This document shows positions 1 through 11,721 of a stretch of 64,000 bases of DNA, in pieces (positions within the stretch are counted from its first letter, which is position 1; every line of letters begins with the position of its first letter). The notes below the pieces were generated by a model. It made no database searches. It was not told the DNA's origin and saw only the letters and a list, made by a program, of their open reading frames with translations. The DNA is from Capsicum annuum (Eukaryota; Streptophyta; Magnoliopsida; Solanales; Solanaceae): NCBI RefSeq assembly GCF_002878395.1, contig NC_061120.1:111434307-111498306 (forward strand), written 5' to 3'. The position numbers and the translations under genes were made by a program.

Positions 1-656
1 CATTACGGGCAATGTCTAAAATAGTATTCACTATAAATAAGTCCCCACTAAGGTATACCTTTCCAACAAAGTCACTTCCACGACAAAAAATTATTTTATC
101 AGCTTCAAAAATAAGTTTAAGACCTACTTTATTGAAAAGTGCTCCAGTCACAAAGTTTTTATGGAGGGAGGGAACATATAGAACATTGTTCAAGACTAAT
201 TTTCTACCATAAGTTAATTTAAGAAAAAATTTTCTTTTACCGGTAACTCCAATGATAGTAGAGTTTCCTATGTAGACGCACTAGCTATCAGTGTCTCCAT
301 AAAGTCATAGAATATCTCTTTATTAATGCAGAAATGACTTGAAGTGCCTATGTCCAACGCCCAGTCAATCTTGTTATCCACCACGTTCACCTCGACGACT
401 ACTGCAGCGATATTTCATCACCCTCACCAAGATAAATTTGGACATCATTTAGTCCTCCCTATTTTGGGTTTTGAAAACTATCCCAGATCTTCATAGCAAG
501 TTTGTAAGTAAGGAATAAATCAAATAAAGTATTAGTCATATGACTCAATAAATATCCTCTAGAATTTTTGGTATCCTTTTCAAACTTGTTTTTAGCAGCT
601 TCATCAAAGACCATAATAGTGTTAGAACCAATAGTAGTGTTAGAACTATAGGTCAA
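1..656 (-). pseudogene. Decayed Ty1/copia gag to pre-integrase fragment
   Basis: Read on the minus strand, 459-656 gives an open frame resembling the N-terminal part of a copia Gag, with AAKNKFEKDTKNSRGYLL and LAMKIWDSFQN. About 290-380 gives LDIGTSSHFC, which resembles the protease active-site region where a D-S/T-G triplet is expected; here it reads D-I-G. From about 210 down to 12 the frame resembles the segment before integrase, with a hydrophobic LNNVLYVPSL-like stretch in broken frames. The nucleocapsid part that should separate Gag and protease is missing, and several stops and frameshifts are present, so nothing is translatable. The element runs off the left edge. No LTR is visible on the right side. 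The copia assignment is by recalled motifs. It cannot be placed in a lineage. Confidence 0.6.
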
Positions 657-1301
657 AGTTCATTGAAAAAAACATAATCAACTTCTAATTATTCTAAGAA
701 AATCATAAGTTTATATGACCAATGTTTAAAATTATTTTCGTCCAATGGCTCAAGTTTTCGCTAATCAAAAAAAGTTTTGTTCAAATAAATAGCCATTTAT
801 CAATATTGAATGTAAAAAAATTACTGTCAAATTATTGATAAAAATACAACAATATTGATATGAAACTGGAATTAATAATAGTAAGTGAATAGTCACAAAT
901 ATTATGTCATGGCAAGTCACTACTCTATAAGTGATTTCGGTCTAAATCCAGTGTAACTCCTTCTAGACGATTTCCACCCAAGGTTTCAAAGCTACTTTCA
1001 AACATGTGCACTCATTGCTGAAAGTTTGGAGGTTGCTCAAAATAATTCAAGTAGGAGAGGAAAGGAGGAAGATGTTTTCTTTCTTTTCTTGTTGTGGTGT
1101 TATTTCTTTTCTCCGTAGATTCTCCTTATAAAGGATATTAAAATTGAAAATGATGAGTGAATTTGAGAAACTGATGTGAGCATTAATGGCATTAAAAAGT
1201 CATTACTACACATGTTATAGTTACATTCTGAAGCAGGTATGTTCATCTTCTTTGTAATGTAGAAGTGTATGTTTAACTCCTCTGAAACGTATGTGTTTTC
1301 G
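657..1301. other. Gene-free AT-rich spacer
   Basis: No supported coding frame, RNA gene or repeat unit is seen. It may hold the 5' leader or LTR of the copia fragment to its left, but I could not find an LTR boundary or primer-binding site. Confidence 0.4.
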
Positions 1302-1392
1302 CCAAGCACATTACTAGCCCCCTAAATTTGGCACCAACTTTCACCTAGGCACGTTAACTACATGTTATTCATTTTAAACACCTCAACTAGTG
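1302..1392 (+). repeat. Left terminal inverted repeat
   Basis: Pairs in inverted orientation with 8740-8835. Similarity may extend outward to about 1302 through cacattactag (left) and cacatcagcag (complement of the right copy). Confidence 0.5.
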
Positions 1393-2191
1393 TCTGATTA
1401 TGTTATTATGGCACCTTTTATACAATCAGCAAAAAATACAAAGTATGTATATTACATTCACTAGTGATGTGGTATGATGACTAATTAAAAGATGACATAT
1501 GGCATTTGGGTCTAGAATAATAATTAAATAAATTATTAAAAAAAGAAAAATAAAAAATATTTTTCATCGGAAAAATAAAATACATAAGGCTAGTTTCTAA
1601 ACCCCCAACCCCATCGCCAACCTACTTCTCAAAAGTTTTCTCGCTATACCAATTAATACTCCCTCATCAATAACCATCATTTAATCATTAATCTTCCTAT
1701 CCTTTTTTGAATTCAAATAAATTTTGTTGGCAGAATGCAAGAACAAATTAAATAGGCTATTAAATTGTTAATTTCGTCTAAGGATTGCCCCAAAAAATAA
1801 ATTGTTTGTCAAAAATTTCTTGAAATCTAAATCTGATTTTCTTTTTTTAATGAACTTCTTTTTCCTTTTTTTGTTTCATCAACTTTGGTTAATTGGTGAG
1901 ATCTATAACTACATTGATATAGTAATATTCAAACAAAATCTTAAATGGAGAATGAAGTTTCCCATGAATTTTTTTCTGCTGATTTTTGTTAAGAGCATAA
2001 ATTAATTGTTGATTTTAATTTTATACAAAAAAAAATGTCACATGTTCTTAGAGAATGATTATTGTATTCATTTTTTTAGATGAGCAATATAATAATGGTG
2101 GAAGATATTAATGAAGAAGAAAGAGAAAAAGAAGAAAGATGAAGAAGATGAAGGAAACAAAAAGAATTTTTAAAAGAATTTAAAAAAAAAT

Positions 2192-2414
2192 TATTATAAA
2201 GGTATTACCATATATAGTGAATGTCTACTTTACCATATATAGTAAATTTCTATTTTATGGAAAAGTAGGAAACTCCAAAATTAGTTTTTCCCTATAAATA
2301 AAGGGTGTTCCCTTCATTATAATTGAACCCATCAAAAGAAACTCCTCATGAGAAATAAGAATTACTCTCTTTTTTCTCTTCATTCTTTTTGTTCTTATTT
2401 TATATTTCATAACA
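2192..2414 (+). repeat. Copia 5' LTR
   Basis: Matches 8408-8654 through the shared ataccatatatagtgaatg repeats, the cctataaataaaggg TATA-like segment (near 2290) and the caaaagaaactcctcatgag segment. It is about 24 bp shorter than the 3' copy because one atatatagtgaat unit is missing. Confidence 0.75.
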
Positions 2415-2427
2415 GGTTATCAACACG
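2415..2427 (+). other. Primer-binding-like site
   Basis: ggttatcaacacg directly follows the LTR end ataaca. The position is that of a tRNA primer site; the priming tRNA is not assigned. Confidence 0.5.
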
Positions 2428-3489
2428 AAACTCTACCACTAGAGATCTATCAATACAAAATTCTATCAAGTAAGTACTTTATTAAGATTTGTCTATAAAC
2501 GTTGTAGTTAATAATTACAAAACAATATTTAAAGAATTGAGGAAGAAAATTTTTTAATTTGAAAACCAAGTTGATACGAGAGGTTGAGCAGATTCTTTTT
2601 CTCCTTAGTGTGCAGTTATACCGTATGAATTTTGTTTATATATAAAGATAACATATTTTTTAATTAATAGATGATCCAAGGTATAATTTAATTTATGTAC
2701 TAATTATTTGTTCTTGACGCGGTGAAACAGTTTTGTAAAAGTGAAAGGCGTTACATCTTGAGACAAATATTAATAAGATATTGGGTTCAAGTCCCATCAA
2801 TTTATGACCTATGATACCTTTATATGAATAAGATATTGAGTTTGAATCTCAATGCAACATATTGATGATATAATGATGGCTAAGGTAAACCAATATGGTT
2901 TTAGTGAAAGACATAAAATGTGTCTCATTAAATATGCTCCATTCTCCAAAGTAAATGTGGTAGCAATACATCATATGAATGCCTCGATTTGCTCTTGTAG
3001 TAGCAATACCTTGAAAGAGGCTATAAGATATCATATTTTGATATGCTTAAGGAATTATATTTCATTCCTGGGGAATGAGAATTTCAATTATTATAAGTAC
3101 AGATCCATTCGCTAAGGTGAATGGAATAATATTTAGTAGAGCTTATTAATACAAACGTGTACTTGATTGTGATGGTATCACAACTCACCTCCGAAAGAGT
3201 TAGAATAACTAAGAAGAGTTATTTTGAAATCTACATCTGAAGTACTAAATCTGAAACTTTGGAACTTGCTCAAATAAAAGTTCATAAATTGACATGAACA
3301 ATTGCGACATCACAAAGATATGCGTATTGAGTATTGAACATATATTGAAGAATTATAAAATTCTTCATTACTTTTAATGTTTCTTGTTCTCATGATAAGT
3401 TAGTTGGACCAACTAATTTTTGTATTGGATTCCACACAATCTGAAAAGTATAAAAGGTAAATATGAGCCCGTTCACCTGACATGTGATC
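2428..3489 (+). pseudogene. Copia leader and gag region, unreadable
   Basis: This stretch lies where leader, gag and protease should be, but no frame of useful length shows a recognisable Gag or zinc-knuckle motif. Small open frames on either strand near 2849-3115 look fortuitous. Deletion and decay are the likely explanation. Confidence 0.35.
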
Positions 3490-4530
3490 TATTAAGATGC
3501 ATTGATATAAGATGATCACTTGTACGTTTATTGCAACCTGTAGTTTGACATTCATAAAGTTGCTTCTTAATAAAATTGAGTTAAGAGGATAATTTTTAGA
3601 TTGTGTAATCAAGATAATTCATCTGGATAATGTCGATTTGGCATTGAATGCCTTTGATAAATAGTTGAACCAATGCTAATGAGAACAAAGTTTCATGTGT
3701 TGATTTGAAATATTATATATAAAAATACTTGTATGCATCAAACTAATAAATTATGATTAATTTTTTCTCAAAGTTGGTTCTGCATCAGGAACTATACGTT
3801 TTCCATCTAATAGTTTTTATGTACGGCATACGATTAATGAATATACCATAATGCATAAAGATTAATTTCTTAAAGAAAATACAAGATGAATGTTTGTTTT
3901 TCTAACATAAGAGGGAGACTATAAGAAGCTATGAAATGTGTTAGGAATTATCACTAGATCTTCATTCAAAAGACAATTCAATTCTAATGCCTAAAGTATC
4001 TCATATTTAAGCTGCAAGTGCTTCTATTTTGTGTCCCTAAAGGACAAAGTCTATGCATGTGTGAATCATGGTAGACCAATTAGTTCTAAATAAAATAATC
4101 TTTAAAAAGGATAAGGAATAAATAATCATAATAAGAAGGCAATGTTCTCTTAAAGAGCATACGACATAACACTTTATGAAACCTTATGAGAGGTTCAGGT
4201 CCCTAAAGATAATGAAGTGATGAGATCTCAAAATGTTATGTCACATTGCGAACTAATACAAAATGATATATCATTAAAAATATCATTGATACAATATTGG
4301 AGCAATATTCTAAAATATTATGAGGATCTGAAGTCTACGTTTATTTAAGCATGCTAACGTATAAATATTTATCAAGTGATATGAAAGGATGCATCTTGGT
4401 AAGCATAAAACTTATTTGATTTGTTGTCCAGATACTTGAAGATGTTACTCATGATATATTGAATATTGTCACTTGACAAAATTTATATGAATACATTTTA
4501 AGGATTCAAAATGTTCGAAGCATATAAAAG
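3490..4530 (+). pseudogene. Copia integrase C-terminal and RT N-terminal remnant
   Basis: Broken plus-strand frames carry segments recalling the copia integrase tail (near 3520-3600) and the start of reverse transcriptase. The clearest match is the last part, 4500-4530, reading GFKMFEAYKS, which resembles the EGFKMPEAYKS block of copia RT. The frame stops exactly where the solo LTR begins at 4531 and its continuation lies beyond 7395. Stops and frameshifts are frequent. Confidence 0.5.
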
Positions 4531-7395
4531 TGTCACGACCCGAGGCTACTCCCTAATCGCAACACGGTGCTTGAAACCATAAGTGATCCAAAGCTAACCT
4601 ATGAACTGGCATACTACTATAGCAACTGATTTAATATGTATTAAATAGATAGTTCTGCTTTGCGGAAACATAATCATTATGAAATCTGAATAAGTATGTA
4701 ACTGATAAAGATTACAATATGATAAATCTAAAGAGAGAAACTAAAATTACATGAATAACTCTGACAGACATCTATGGAGCCTCTACTATACTGACTATAG
4801 ATAGCTGGGACATGTCTCCAGCTACCACTAATCAATACATATGAATAATAATGAAAATAATGTACATGATCAAAATCTGACCGGAGTCCTCGAAATAAGA
4901 GAGCTCGTCACCTGCTAGCTGGAAACTACAATCATCTGATCATGATGAGTGGGCTATAAATGGTACCTACATTATGAAATAATGTATCCATACAGACGCA
5001 TATGTGGATCAGTACTTTTAGAATATACTGAGTAAGTGGGAGTGAATGCAATAACTAAAACTGAGTTCATGGGTAATCTTAAACATGCATGCCAAGTGTA
5101 AGTAGACTCACCAAGAGACTAAATAAGCCAAAAGTTGATATATATTAAAACGTGATTAACCAACAAAATTTGATAAGTTGGTGAATCAATTCACTTAGTT
5201 TCTTAAAAACTATACTATTACAATATAAGTAGAACTGAAGATGGAAAATAGTAAAACATAGATACTGTATGAATACTGGGTCTGAAACTACGTGATGGAA
5301 ACTGACATAACTCGGGGATCTAAATATACAAATATACTGAGCATGAATGCATAAACATACAACACCAAACATAATATTTACTTTGCTGATCTGATTAACT
5401 GAATGACGGATAGTTGAATACTGAATAGTTGACGTCTGAATACTGAATAACTGGTATTTAGATACTGATTAGCTGCTATATGTATACTGATTAACTGATA
5501 ACTGTATATTGATTTAATGATAACTGAATACTGGTCATGTAAAACTGAATTATACTTAGTCTAAATAACTGGACTGAAATTCTAGGGTACCATGCATATG
5601 AGATAAGGACTAACTGAAGAACATGAGATAACTGAGCATAAATGCATGAAAATTGTAACATCTAAGAATGCAAGACTAAGTGTATATTTATTATGTCACT
5701 AAGAAAATCTATAATTTTGAAAAACTAAAATCTGTATAACTAAATATCTGAAAGTTTGTACACTTAGTCAAGAAAACCTAAACTGAAGATACATTAAATT
5801 ATGACTGAAACAGTGGGAGATATCATGTAACCGACATAAACCATGTGAGCTATAAGAGAGTCTAATGTCTGACCCACGTTGAGGAGGGTTGTTCTATCCT
5901 TGCCATTGGAATAAAACCTAAACTATAGTGATCACTAAACTAATGTCCCAAGGGACGAGGATGTTACGCCTAATTAACGGGGGACACCTCAAAATCTATG
6001 GTGGCACTGTAGGTCTCAAACTTAGGGACTGCTACTAATGTCTCATGCCTAAATGATGGGGGAGACGCCATCCCTACGTTTTATTGGTGCTAAATCCTAC
6101 TCCCAACTGAAAGACACTGAAATACTAAATGATGTATGCACTGGTAACTGATAACCGATAAGCTTAGGTCATGGTATTCTTAAAAATTGACAATACATGC
6201 ATAATATGAAGTAACCACGAATATGTAAACTGATGTATTTAGCATGAAGTAAAACTGGTGAGTTCATTATAAAAATGATAATCTGAATATGCGAATAAAA
6301 TCATGATTCTGACTGACTTATTACTTGAAAATAAAAAATGTAAAAACACATAGGTATCAGGTGTTCTAACCCTCCAGCACTGAATGACCATAAAGCAAGA
6401 TATCAATACTTAAAGCTAAAGTATGTGAATCATGGTTCAAAGACCCAAAACATGGGCATTTCATAAAATATGTAAAAATCATAAGCTTACACATGAGAAT
6501 ATCTTAAACATGAGGGAAACAATAGGATTTGATGGAAAGAATCATAACTTGGGGATTTATCCTGAATTAACTGAACATGACATGGGAATTACAAAATTCA
6601 AAACATGATATGACTCATTCTACTTGAAATTGAATTAATAAGAGATTCATGGAGATAGTTTAAATTAAATATGTAAAACTCATAATTTAAAACCAAAAAG
6701 GGTTCTTAGAATCCATGAGTGAAAGAAGACCCATAGATGAACTCTCACATATCTTAATAGATGATTTCTTGAAGATTTCTTAAAGGTTTCTTGAACTTGG
6801 AGCTTGAATTCCTTGTTTTCTTGTAAAAGGGTTAGGGTTCGTTCTTGGGGATAGAGAGGGATTTTCTTGAGAGAATTTGTGAGAAAAAATGACCAATAAT
6901 GCTTCTTGGGATCCCCAATTCATATTTATAGATGAGTTGGGTAATGGAAAATAACCCAAATACCCCTCAGGCATTTAAATCAAAAGTTGAACATATAGTT
7001 ACTAGGCGACGTGAGTTTTGTCCCGGTAGACTAGCCCAGGCGACGCAGGCCTTATCCCTCCATACTAGCCTAGGCGATATGAGCCTTATCCTGCCGGACA
7101 AGCCCAGGCGACACGGGCTTATCCCGGTGGCCTTACTAGTTTACTTCTTTAAACGGCCCCTACGCTCATCTGAAAATTCTGAAACTCACCCACATGTACT
7201 TTTAACCTCCCTAAACATTAATCAACTTAAAAACCAACATTTCGGTGTTGGAAAGGTCGATTTAAAAAAATCCATAAAGACTAGGGGTTTTGAAAGTAAC
7301 TAAGTCTTCAACACTTAGTGAAATATTCAAGTTTAGGACCCCTTAAATATGCAACTAAGAGATGAATTAAGCTAAGACTTTTACGGGTTATTGAA
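4531..7395 (-). mobile_element. Solo LTR of a gypsy-like family (~2.9 kb)
   Basis: The segment starts tgtcacgacccgaggc and ends near ttacgggttattgaa. It is flanked by the 5-bp duplication aaaag (4526-4530 and 7396-7400). Families of this type end in GGTCGTGACA just before the primer site, so the LTR is in minus orientation. The interior holds the tandem ctgaatactg/aactgata words (about 5400-5560) common in Solanaceae LTRs, and an array of ggcgac words (about 7006-7110). A TATA-like ctataaatatg lies on the minus strand at about 6921-6934. No coding frame is supported. Only one LTR is present, so it is a solo LTR produced by recombination. Confidence 0.7.
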
Positions 7396-8180
7396 AAAAG
7401 TTTTTGGGAAATTTATTTATAATCCTTATATCATATAAGCTTAAAGCATGAAAATTATTGAAACTCTTGAAGAGTTTTCAAAGCAATATATTATTTGCTG
7501 ACATGGGAAATATATCGAATTGAATTGGTTATGAAGTATCATATCTTAGTACAATTGATGTACTAATGTAGCTTGCAAATACTACAAGGCCTGATATAGC
7601 CTTTTTTGGTTAATTTATTAGCAAGGTATAATTTTTCTCCTACTAGGAGACATCGAAATGGGATCAAACACATGATCTTTTTTTATTCTAAAGATTGCAG
7701 TCTCGATCTTATTAACTATGTTGATACTGGGTATTTGACCTGCATAAATTTTGATCTCAAACATGCAATGTGTTCACATATAGGGATACTACCATCTTGG
7801 AGATATACAAAGCAATCTACCAAGCCATTTCATCGAACCATGTTGAGATTATAGTTGTTCATGAAGCAAATCGAGAATGTGTATGGTTGTGGTCCATGAT
7901 ACATCTCATTTGAGAAAAATGTGATTTGAAATATGACAAAGTACCCACAATCTTATATAAAGATAATACAACATGTATAGCACTACTTAAGAGAGGATCC
8001 ATAAAAGGATTCAGAACGAAACACATTTTACCAAAATTTTTCTGTACACATGAGCTACAAAATAATGGTGATATTAATGTGCAATAGATTCATTTGAGTG
8101 ACTATATGACTAATTTATTCACCAAGTCTCTTTCAACTGTAGCTTTAAAAAAGATGATGCATAAAATCGGGATGCAATAG
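7396..8180 (+). pseudogene. Copia RT C-terminal and RNase H remnant
   Basis: Plus-strand frames carry clear copia motifs in the expected order. VNLLARYNFSPTRRHRNGIK lies near 7606-7665. A segment resembling the YADAGYLSDPHKA block follows near 7710-7760, reading YVDTGYL. RNase H C-terminal motifs then appear near 7925-8175, including YKDNTTCIALLKRGSIKG, KHILPKFF, GDINVQ and TNLFTKSL. Several stops and frameshifts break the frame, so it is non-functional. The order continues the RT frame interrupted by the solo LTR at 4531-7395. Confidence 0.8.
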
Positions 8181-8398
8181 TTCAAGGATGTTCTCATTAG
8201 GGGGAGTTAATACGCGTTATACTCTTTTTCCCTTACGAGGTTTTGTCCTACTGGCTTTTCCTTTTAAGGTTTTTAATAAGGCAACCTATATGCGTATTAT
8301 TAGAGACGTGTACTCTTTTTCCTTCACTAGATTTTTTTTCCACTGGATTTTTTCTAGTAAAGTTTTAACGAGGCACACTATCTATCAATTAAACATCC

Positions 8399-8407
8399 AA
8401 GGGGGAG
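8399..8407 (+). other. Polypurine tract
   Basis: aagggggag immediately precedes the 3' LTR start tgttataaat. Upstream lies the repeated ttcactagattttt/ccactggatttt text typical of copia 3' ends. Confidence 0.75.
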
Positions 8408-8654
8408 TGTTATAAATATATTACCATATATAGTGAATGTTTACTATACCATATATAGTGAATATCTACTTTAGCATATATAGTGAATTCTATTTATGGA
8501 AAAGTTAGAAACCCCAAGGTTAGTTTTTTCCTTTAAATAAAGGGGATTTCCTTCATTGTAATTGAACCCATCAAAAGAAACTCCTCATGAGAAAAAAGAA
8601 ATACTCTCTCTTCTCTTTCTATTCTTCTTCTTCTTTGCTTTATATTTCATAACA
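8408..8654 (+). repeat. Copia 3' LTR
   Basis: Begins tgttataaatata and ends ttcataaca. It matches 2192-2414 with scattered substitutions and one additional atatatagtgaat unit. Confidence 0.8.
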
Positions 8655-8739
8655 ATTTTTATGCTTTTCACGCGCCTATTTAGTGTGAAATTCACATAAG
8701 TTGCTAACTTAGTGAAAAGTATCAAACTGACACAGTCCG

Positions 8740-8835
8740 CCCTTACTTTAGGTGTTCAAAATGTATAAGGCTTAATTGAGGTGTCTAAGTGAAAAATCGT
8801 GCCAACTTTAAGGGTCTGCTGATGTGTTCCACCTT
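8740..8835 (-). repeat. Right terminal inverted repeat
   Basis: The complement matches 1302-1392. The outermost part contains ttaagggtctgctgatgtg. Confidence 0.5.
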
Positions 8836-9289
8836 TTTTCCTTTTATTCTTTACATTACACAAATGAAGAACGGATAGTATTGATGTTACAAGATCAACT
8901 CAATGTTTTATATTTAAAATTTAGATATTAAAAAAACTATACAATTAGCTCAACGTCGTGCAAGTTTTCTTGTGTTAGTTTGATGAAAAAATACATCTTA
9001 AAATGCTTGTCAAAATTCACATAGATTGACTCTCAAATTTCAAGAAGTAAAAAATGAAACCTAATGACGTAGACACCATAAGATGTGCCCACGATATTAA
9101 CTATGGTAGGGAATTTGCCGGTTTTCTACCTAGAAACACTCTGTATACCAACATATACATTATATGTTTTGACTAAATTACCCAGTATTTTTTTACATTT
9201 TGGTTTAAATTACTCTGTATTTAGTATGACCATACAGTAAAGTAAGTACCGGAAGAAAATTTTGTCACGTTGATTATTTCATATTGCAT
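8836..9289. other. Gene-free AT-rich spacer
   Basis: No coding frame, RNA gene or clear repeat seen. Confidence 0.4.
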
Positions 9290-9297
9290 GTTACGAT

Positions 9298-9478
9298 CAG
9301 TGAAGGAGCCAGGATTTTCACAAAGGGGATTCATAAGTGAATATAAAAAACCAATCGAAGGGGGTTCAACATCTAATATTTATACATAAAAAATAATTTT
9401 AACCATGTATATATAGCATAATTTTTCGCTGAAGGGAGTTCAGATGAACCCCCAAAGCCTAGTGTAGCTCCGCTACTG
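9298..9478. mobile_element. hAT-like MITE with 8-bp duplication
   Basis: A 181-bp segment starts cagtgaaggagccagg and its complement starts cagtagcggagctac, giving short inverted ends. It is flanked by gttacgat (left) and gttacgac (right), 7 of 8 matching, the duplication size expected of hAT elements. The inner text (aagggggttcaacatc, ttttaaccatgtata, gaacccccaaagcct) belongs to a short repeat I recognise as widespread in Solanaceae. There is no coding potential. It could also have been labelled a SINE in older annotations. Confidence 0.7.
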
Positions 9479-9638
9479 GTTACGACTTGGTTATTTATTT
9501 TATTTCTGGTAAAATGAACTTACTTGAAATAATAAAGGTACATTATATAACCTTCTACTAAAAGGGAAACAATTTTTTTTTCCGTGAGATATAATAAAAT
9601 ATAATATAAATTATTATTTTACTTAGACGGCCAAGGGT

Positions 9639-9973
9639 AGTTTCGTCATTTAAAAAAATACATCTTATTTGCCTATGCTGTAAGCCTCAAAATTTGTTTC
9701 TAAACTTTAATTGGCAATAAAACCAAGTTTTTTTTACCATATAGCAATTGTATCCTAAGTTTCAAATATTTCAGTGGACCCGAATGCCCATCACAATTCT
9801 CTTCGCCAGTTTCGTCATTTAAAAAAATACATCTTATTTGCCTATGCTGTAAGCCTCAAAATTTGTTTCTAAACTTTAATTGGCAATAAAACCAAGTTTT
9901 TTTTACCATATAGCAATTGTATCCTAAGTTTCAAATATTTCAGTGGACCCGAATGCCCATCACAATTCTCTTC
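9639..9973 (+). repeat. Perfect 166-bp tandem duplication
   Basis: 9639-9804 and 9808-9973 read identically over 166 bp, including an 8-T run, and are separated only by gcc. The period is 169 bp. The unit has no coding frame. Confidence 0.95.
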
Positions 9974-10530
9974 AAGTGTTGTGTTAATGCTAAATAAATG
10001 ATTAATCCATATTTATGTGGAGTATTTGCACAGTGGAAATACTTATTTCTACTCCTTTCTGTTTGGTGAAATTTCAATTTTATTTTATTCTAATAAAAAT
10101 GTTCATAGGAAAGTAAAATTATTTTGTTCTTCCACATATGGCTACTGTATATTATTACCAATATAGTAGAATAATAAAAAATGAAGGAGATATTTATAAC
10201 GATTTGAAAGTTCACCTATAAACACTATTCAAAAATAATTCCAGATTTAAATTTTTCACAATGTCGAGAAAAAATAACATTTGTTAATATTTAAAAACTA
10301 AATTAAGTGGTGAGCTTTGTTAATACTTCATAATGACACTACAATCTATATACTAATTGATGTCAGAATTTAATTTAAGTAACATACATTGTGAAGTACT
10401 TTCTATGGCCAATTTTACCTATTCATTTTGATTTGTCACATTTGTTAAAAAATAATAAATAAAAAGATATTTTACTATACCATCCATGTTAATTATTCAT
10501 CTAAGTGTTGAAAAATCCAAAGTATTTGAT

Positions 10531-10534
<4 letters not shown>
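9974..10534. other. Gene-free AT-rich spacer
   Basis: No supported gene or repeat seen. Confidence 0.4.
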
Positions 10535-10576
<42 letters not shown>

Positions 10577-10676
10577 NNNNNNNNNNNNNNNNNNNNNNNN
10601 NNNNNNNNNNNNNNNNNNNNNNNNNNNNNNNNNNNNNNNNNNNNNNNNNNNNNNNNNNNNNNNNNNNNNNNNNNNN

Positions 10677-10713
<37 letters not shown>
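10535..10713. repeat. (AT)n microsatellite containing a 100-N gap
   Basis: Alternating AT runs into exactly 100 Ns (10577-10676) and resumes on the other side. A round 100 is the usual placeholder for a gap of unknown size. The true repeat length and any insertion within it are unknown. Confidence 0.95.
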
Positions 10714-10715
<2 letters not shown>

Positions 10716-11482
10716 GATAAATTGTTTCTTAATTTTCAAACAGCATAAATAAAGTTAGACAAGTATTTTTAGTATACAAAAAAACAAGAATGGACGAAGA
10801 GAGCAAAAAACTTTTTATTAGCATGTTATATAAGAATATTTAAAAGTAATTCATAAAATTGAGATTTGTGATTAAAAAAGGGCAGATTATAAGCTATAAT
10901 AAATAAATGAAAGGTGATGCTTAAAGTTCATTTACAACAACAATACATATAACATAAACTAATTATACATATGTACATACATACACACACATACACACAT
11001 ATATACATAAATTGGTATTTATATATATGATATATAAATTGACAAAACAAAAATCTCTTGGTACTTTTTATATTGTTTTCACTATATTTTTTTTAATGAA
11101 TGAACATATGCTATTAAGCAAAGGAGACTAAAAAATTCTTTTATCAAAAAAGATTTACAATAATATAATATATATATAGAATAATATATATAATTTTTGA
11201 GGCCTCACTTGTGGGTACATTATATAATTAATACTATCGTAAAGTTTATTATATGATTGTCAAATAATATTTTTCTAAACTAATAATATAAAATATTATT
11301 TCTATTGTTTTATGTTCCTGTTCGGTTAAATTCTTCTGGATATATTGTAGATGGTAAAATTTGTGATCGAAAAAATAATAATCAGATAAGAAAAATATCG
11401 TAAAAAAATATTTTATTTGATTTTAAATAGTGAGTGTTACAATCTCTATGAATTCTTAAATTCTTCTTTTCAAATATAAATT
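10714..11482. other. Gene-free AT-rich region with short CA/TA repeats
   Basis: Contains interrupted catacatacacacac text near 10970-11005 and TA-rich runs near 11165-11200. No coding frame seen. Confidence 0.4.
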
Positions 11483-11721
11483 CAAGGGCCTTCGAGCTTG
11501 GTCTTGAATCTTGATGATTTGAGCTTGACTTGTATTTAATTCAAGGACTTTTGAGCTTGTTCTTGAATTTAGTGGTCTTGATCTTGACTTGTACTGGAAT
11601 CCAAGGGCTTTTGAGTTTGATCTTGAATGAAGTGATCTTGATCTTGACTTGTATTTGAATCTAAGGGGGTTTGCACTTGATATTGAATCTTTCTCTTGAT
11701 TTTGAGGTGTATTTGAACTTG
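11483..11721 (+). repeat. Four-copy ~60-bp tandem repeat
   Basis: Units begin at 11483, 11542, 11602 and 11662, each opening with caaggg/caagga/taaggg followed by text like cttttgagcttgatcttgaa and cttgatcttgacttgtattt. The copies are imperfect. They encode no continuous peptide free of stops on the strands I read. The surroundings (11435-12331) may be one degenerate LTR-like repeat, but I could not fix its ends. Confidence 0.75.

Larger units (their letters stand above)
2192..8654 (+). mobile_element. Degenerate Ty1/copia retrotransposon with nested solo LTR
   Basis: Two related LTRs (2192-2414 and 8408-8654) bracket copia coding remnants. The 5' LTR is followed by a primer-binding-like site and the 3' LTR is preceded by a polypurine tract. 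The internal region lacks most of gag and integrase and is interrupted by a 2.9-kb solo LTR. Without that LTR the element is about 3.6 kb, shorter than the usual 4.5-5 kb, so internal deletion is likely. The C-terminal frame resembles the Tork/TAR-type copia polyproteins of Solanaceae. LTR termini are TA...CA (left) and TG...CA (right), and no convincing target duplication is preserved. The left LTR lies inside a TIR element. Confidence 0.75.
1302..8835. mobile_element. TIR element split by a copia insertion
   Basis: An imperfect inverted repeat of about 90 bp lies at 1302-1392 and 8740-8835. The left copy reads cccctaaatttggcacca and the complement of the right copy reads acccttaaagttggcacg; both continue into a segment ending near aaacacct. 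Long TIRs without coding capacity suggest a non-autonomous MULE-like or foldback DNA transposon. The host element is only about 1.1 kb once the copia element at 2192-8654 is removed. The left interior (1393-2191) is AT-rich and ends in a purine-rich tract; the right interior (8655-8739) is short. I could not fix a target duplication, so the superfamily is an inference. Confidence 0.5.

Noticed and set aside
10486..10752. Open frames on both strands across the AT repeat and gap
   Set aside because: They consist of alternating Tyr/Ile from the microsatellite and of unknown bases; not coding.
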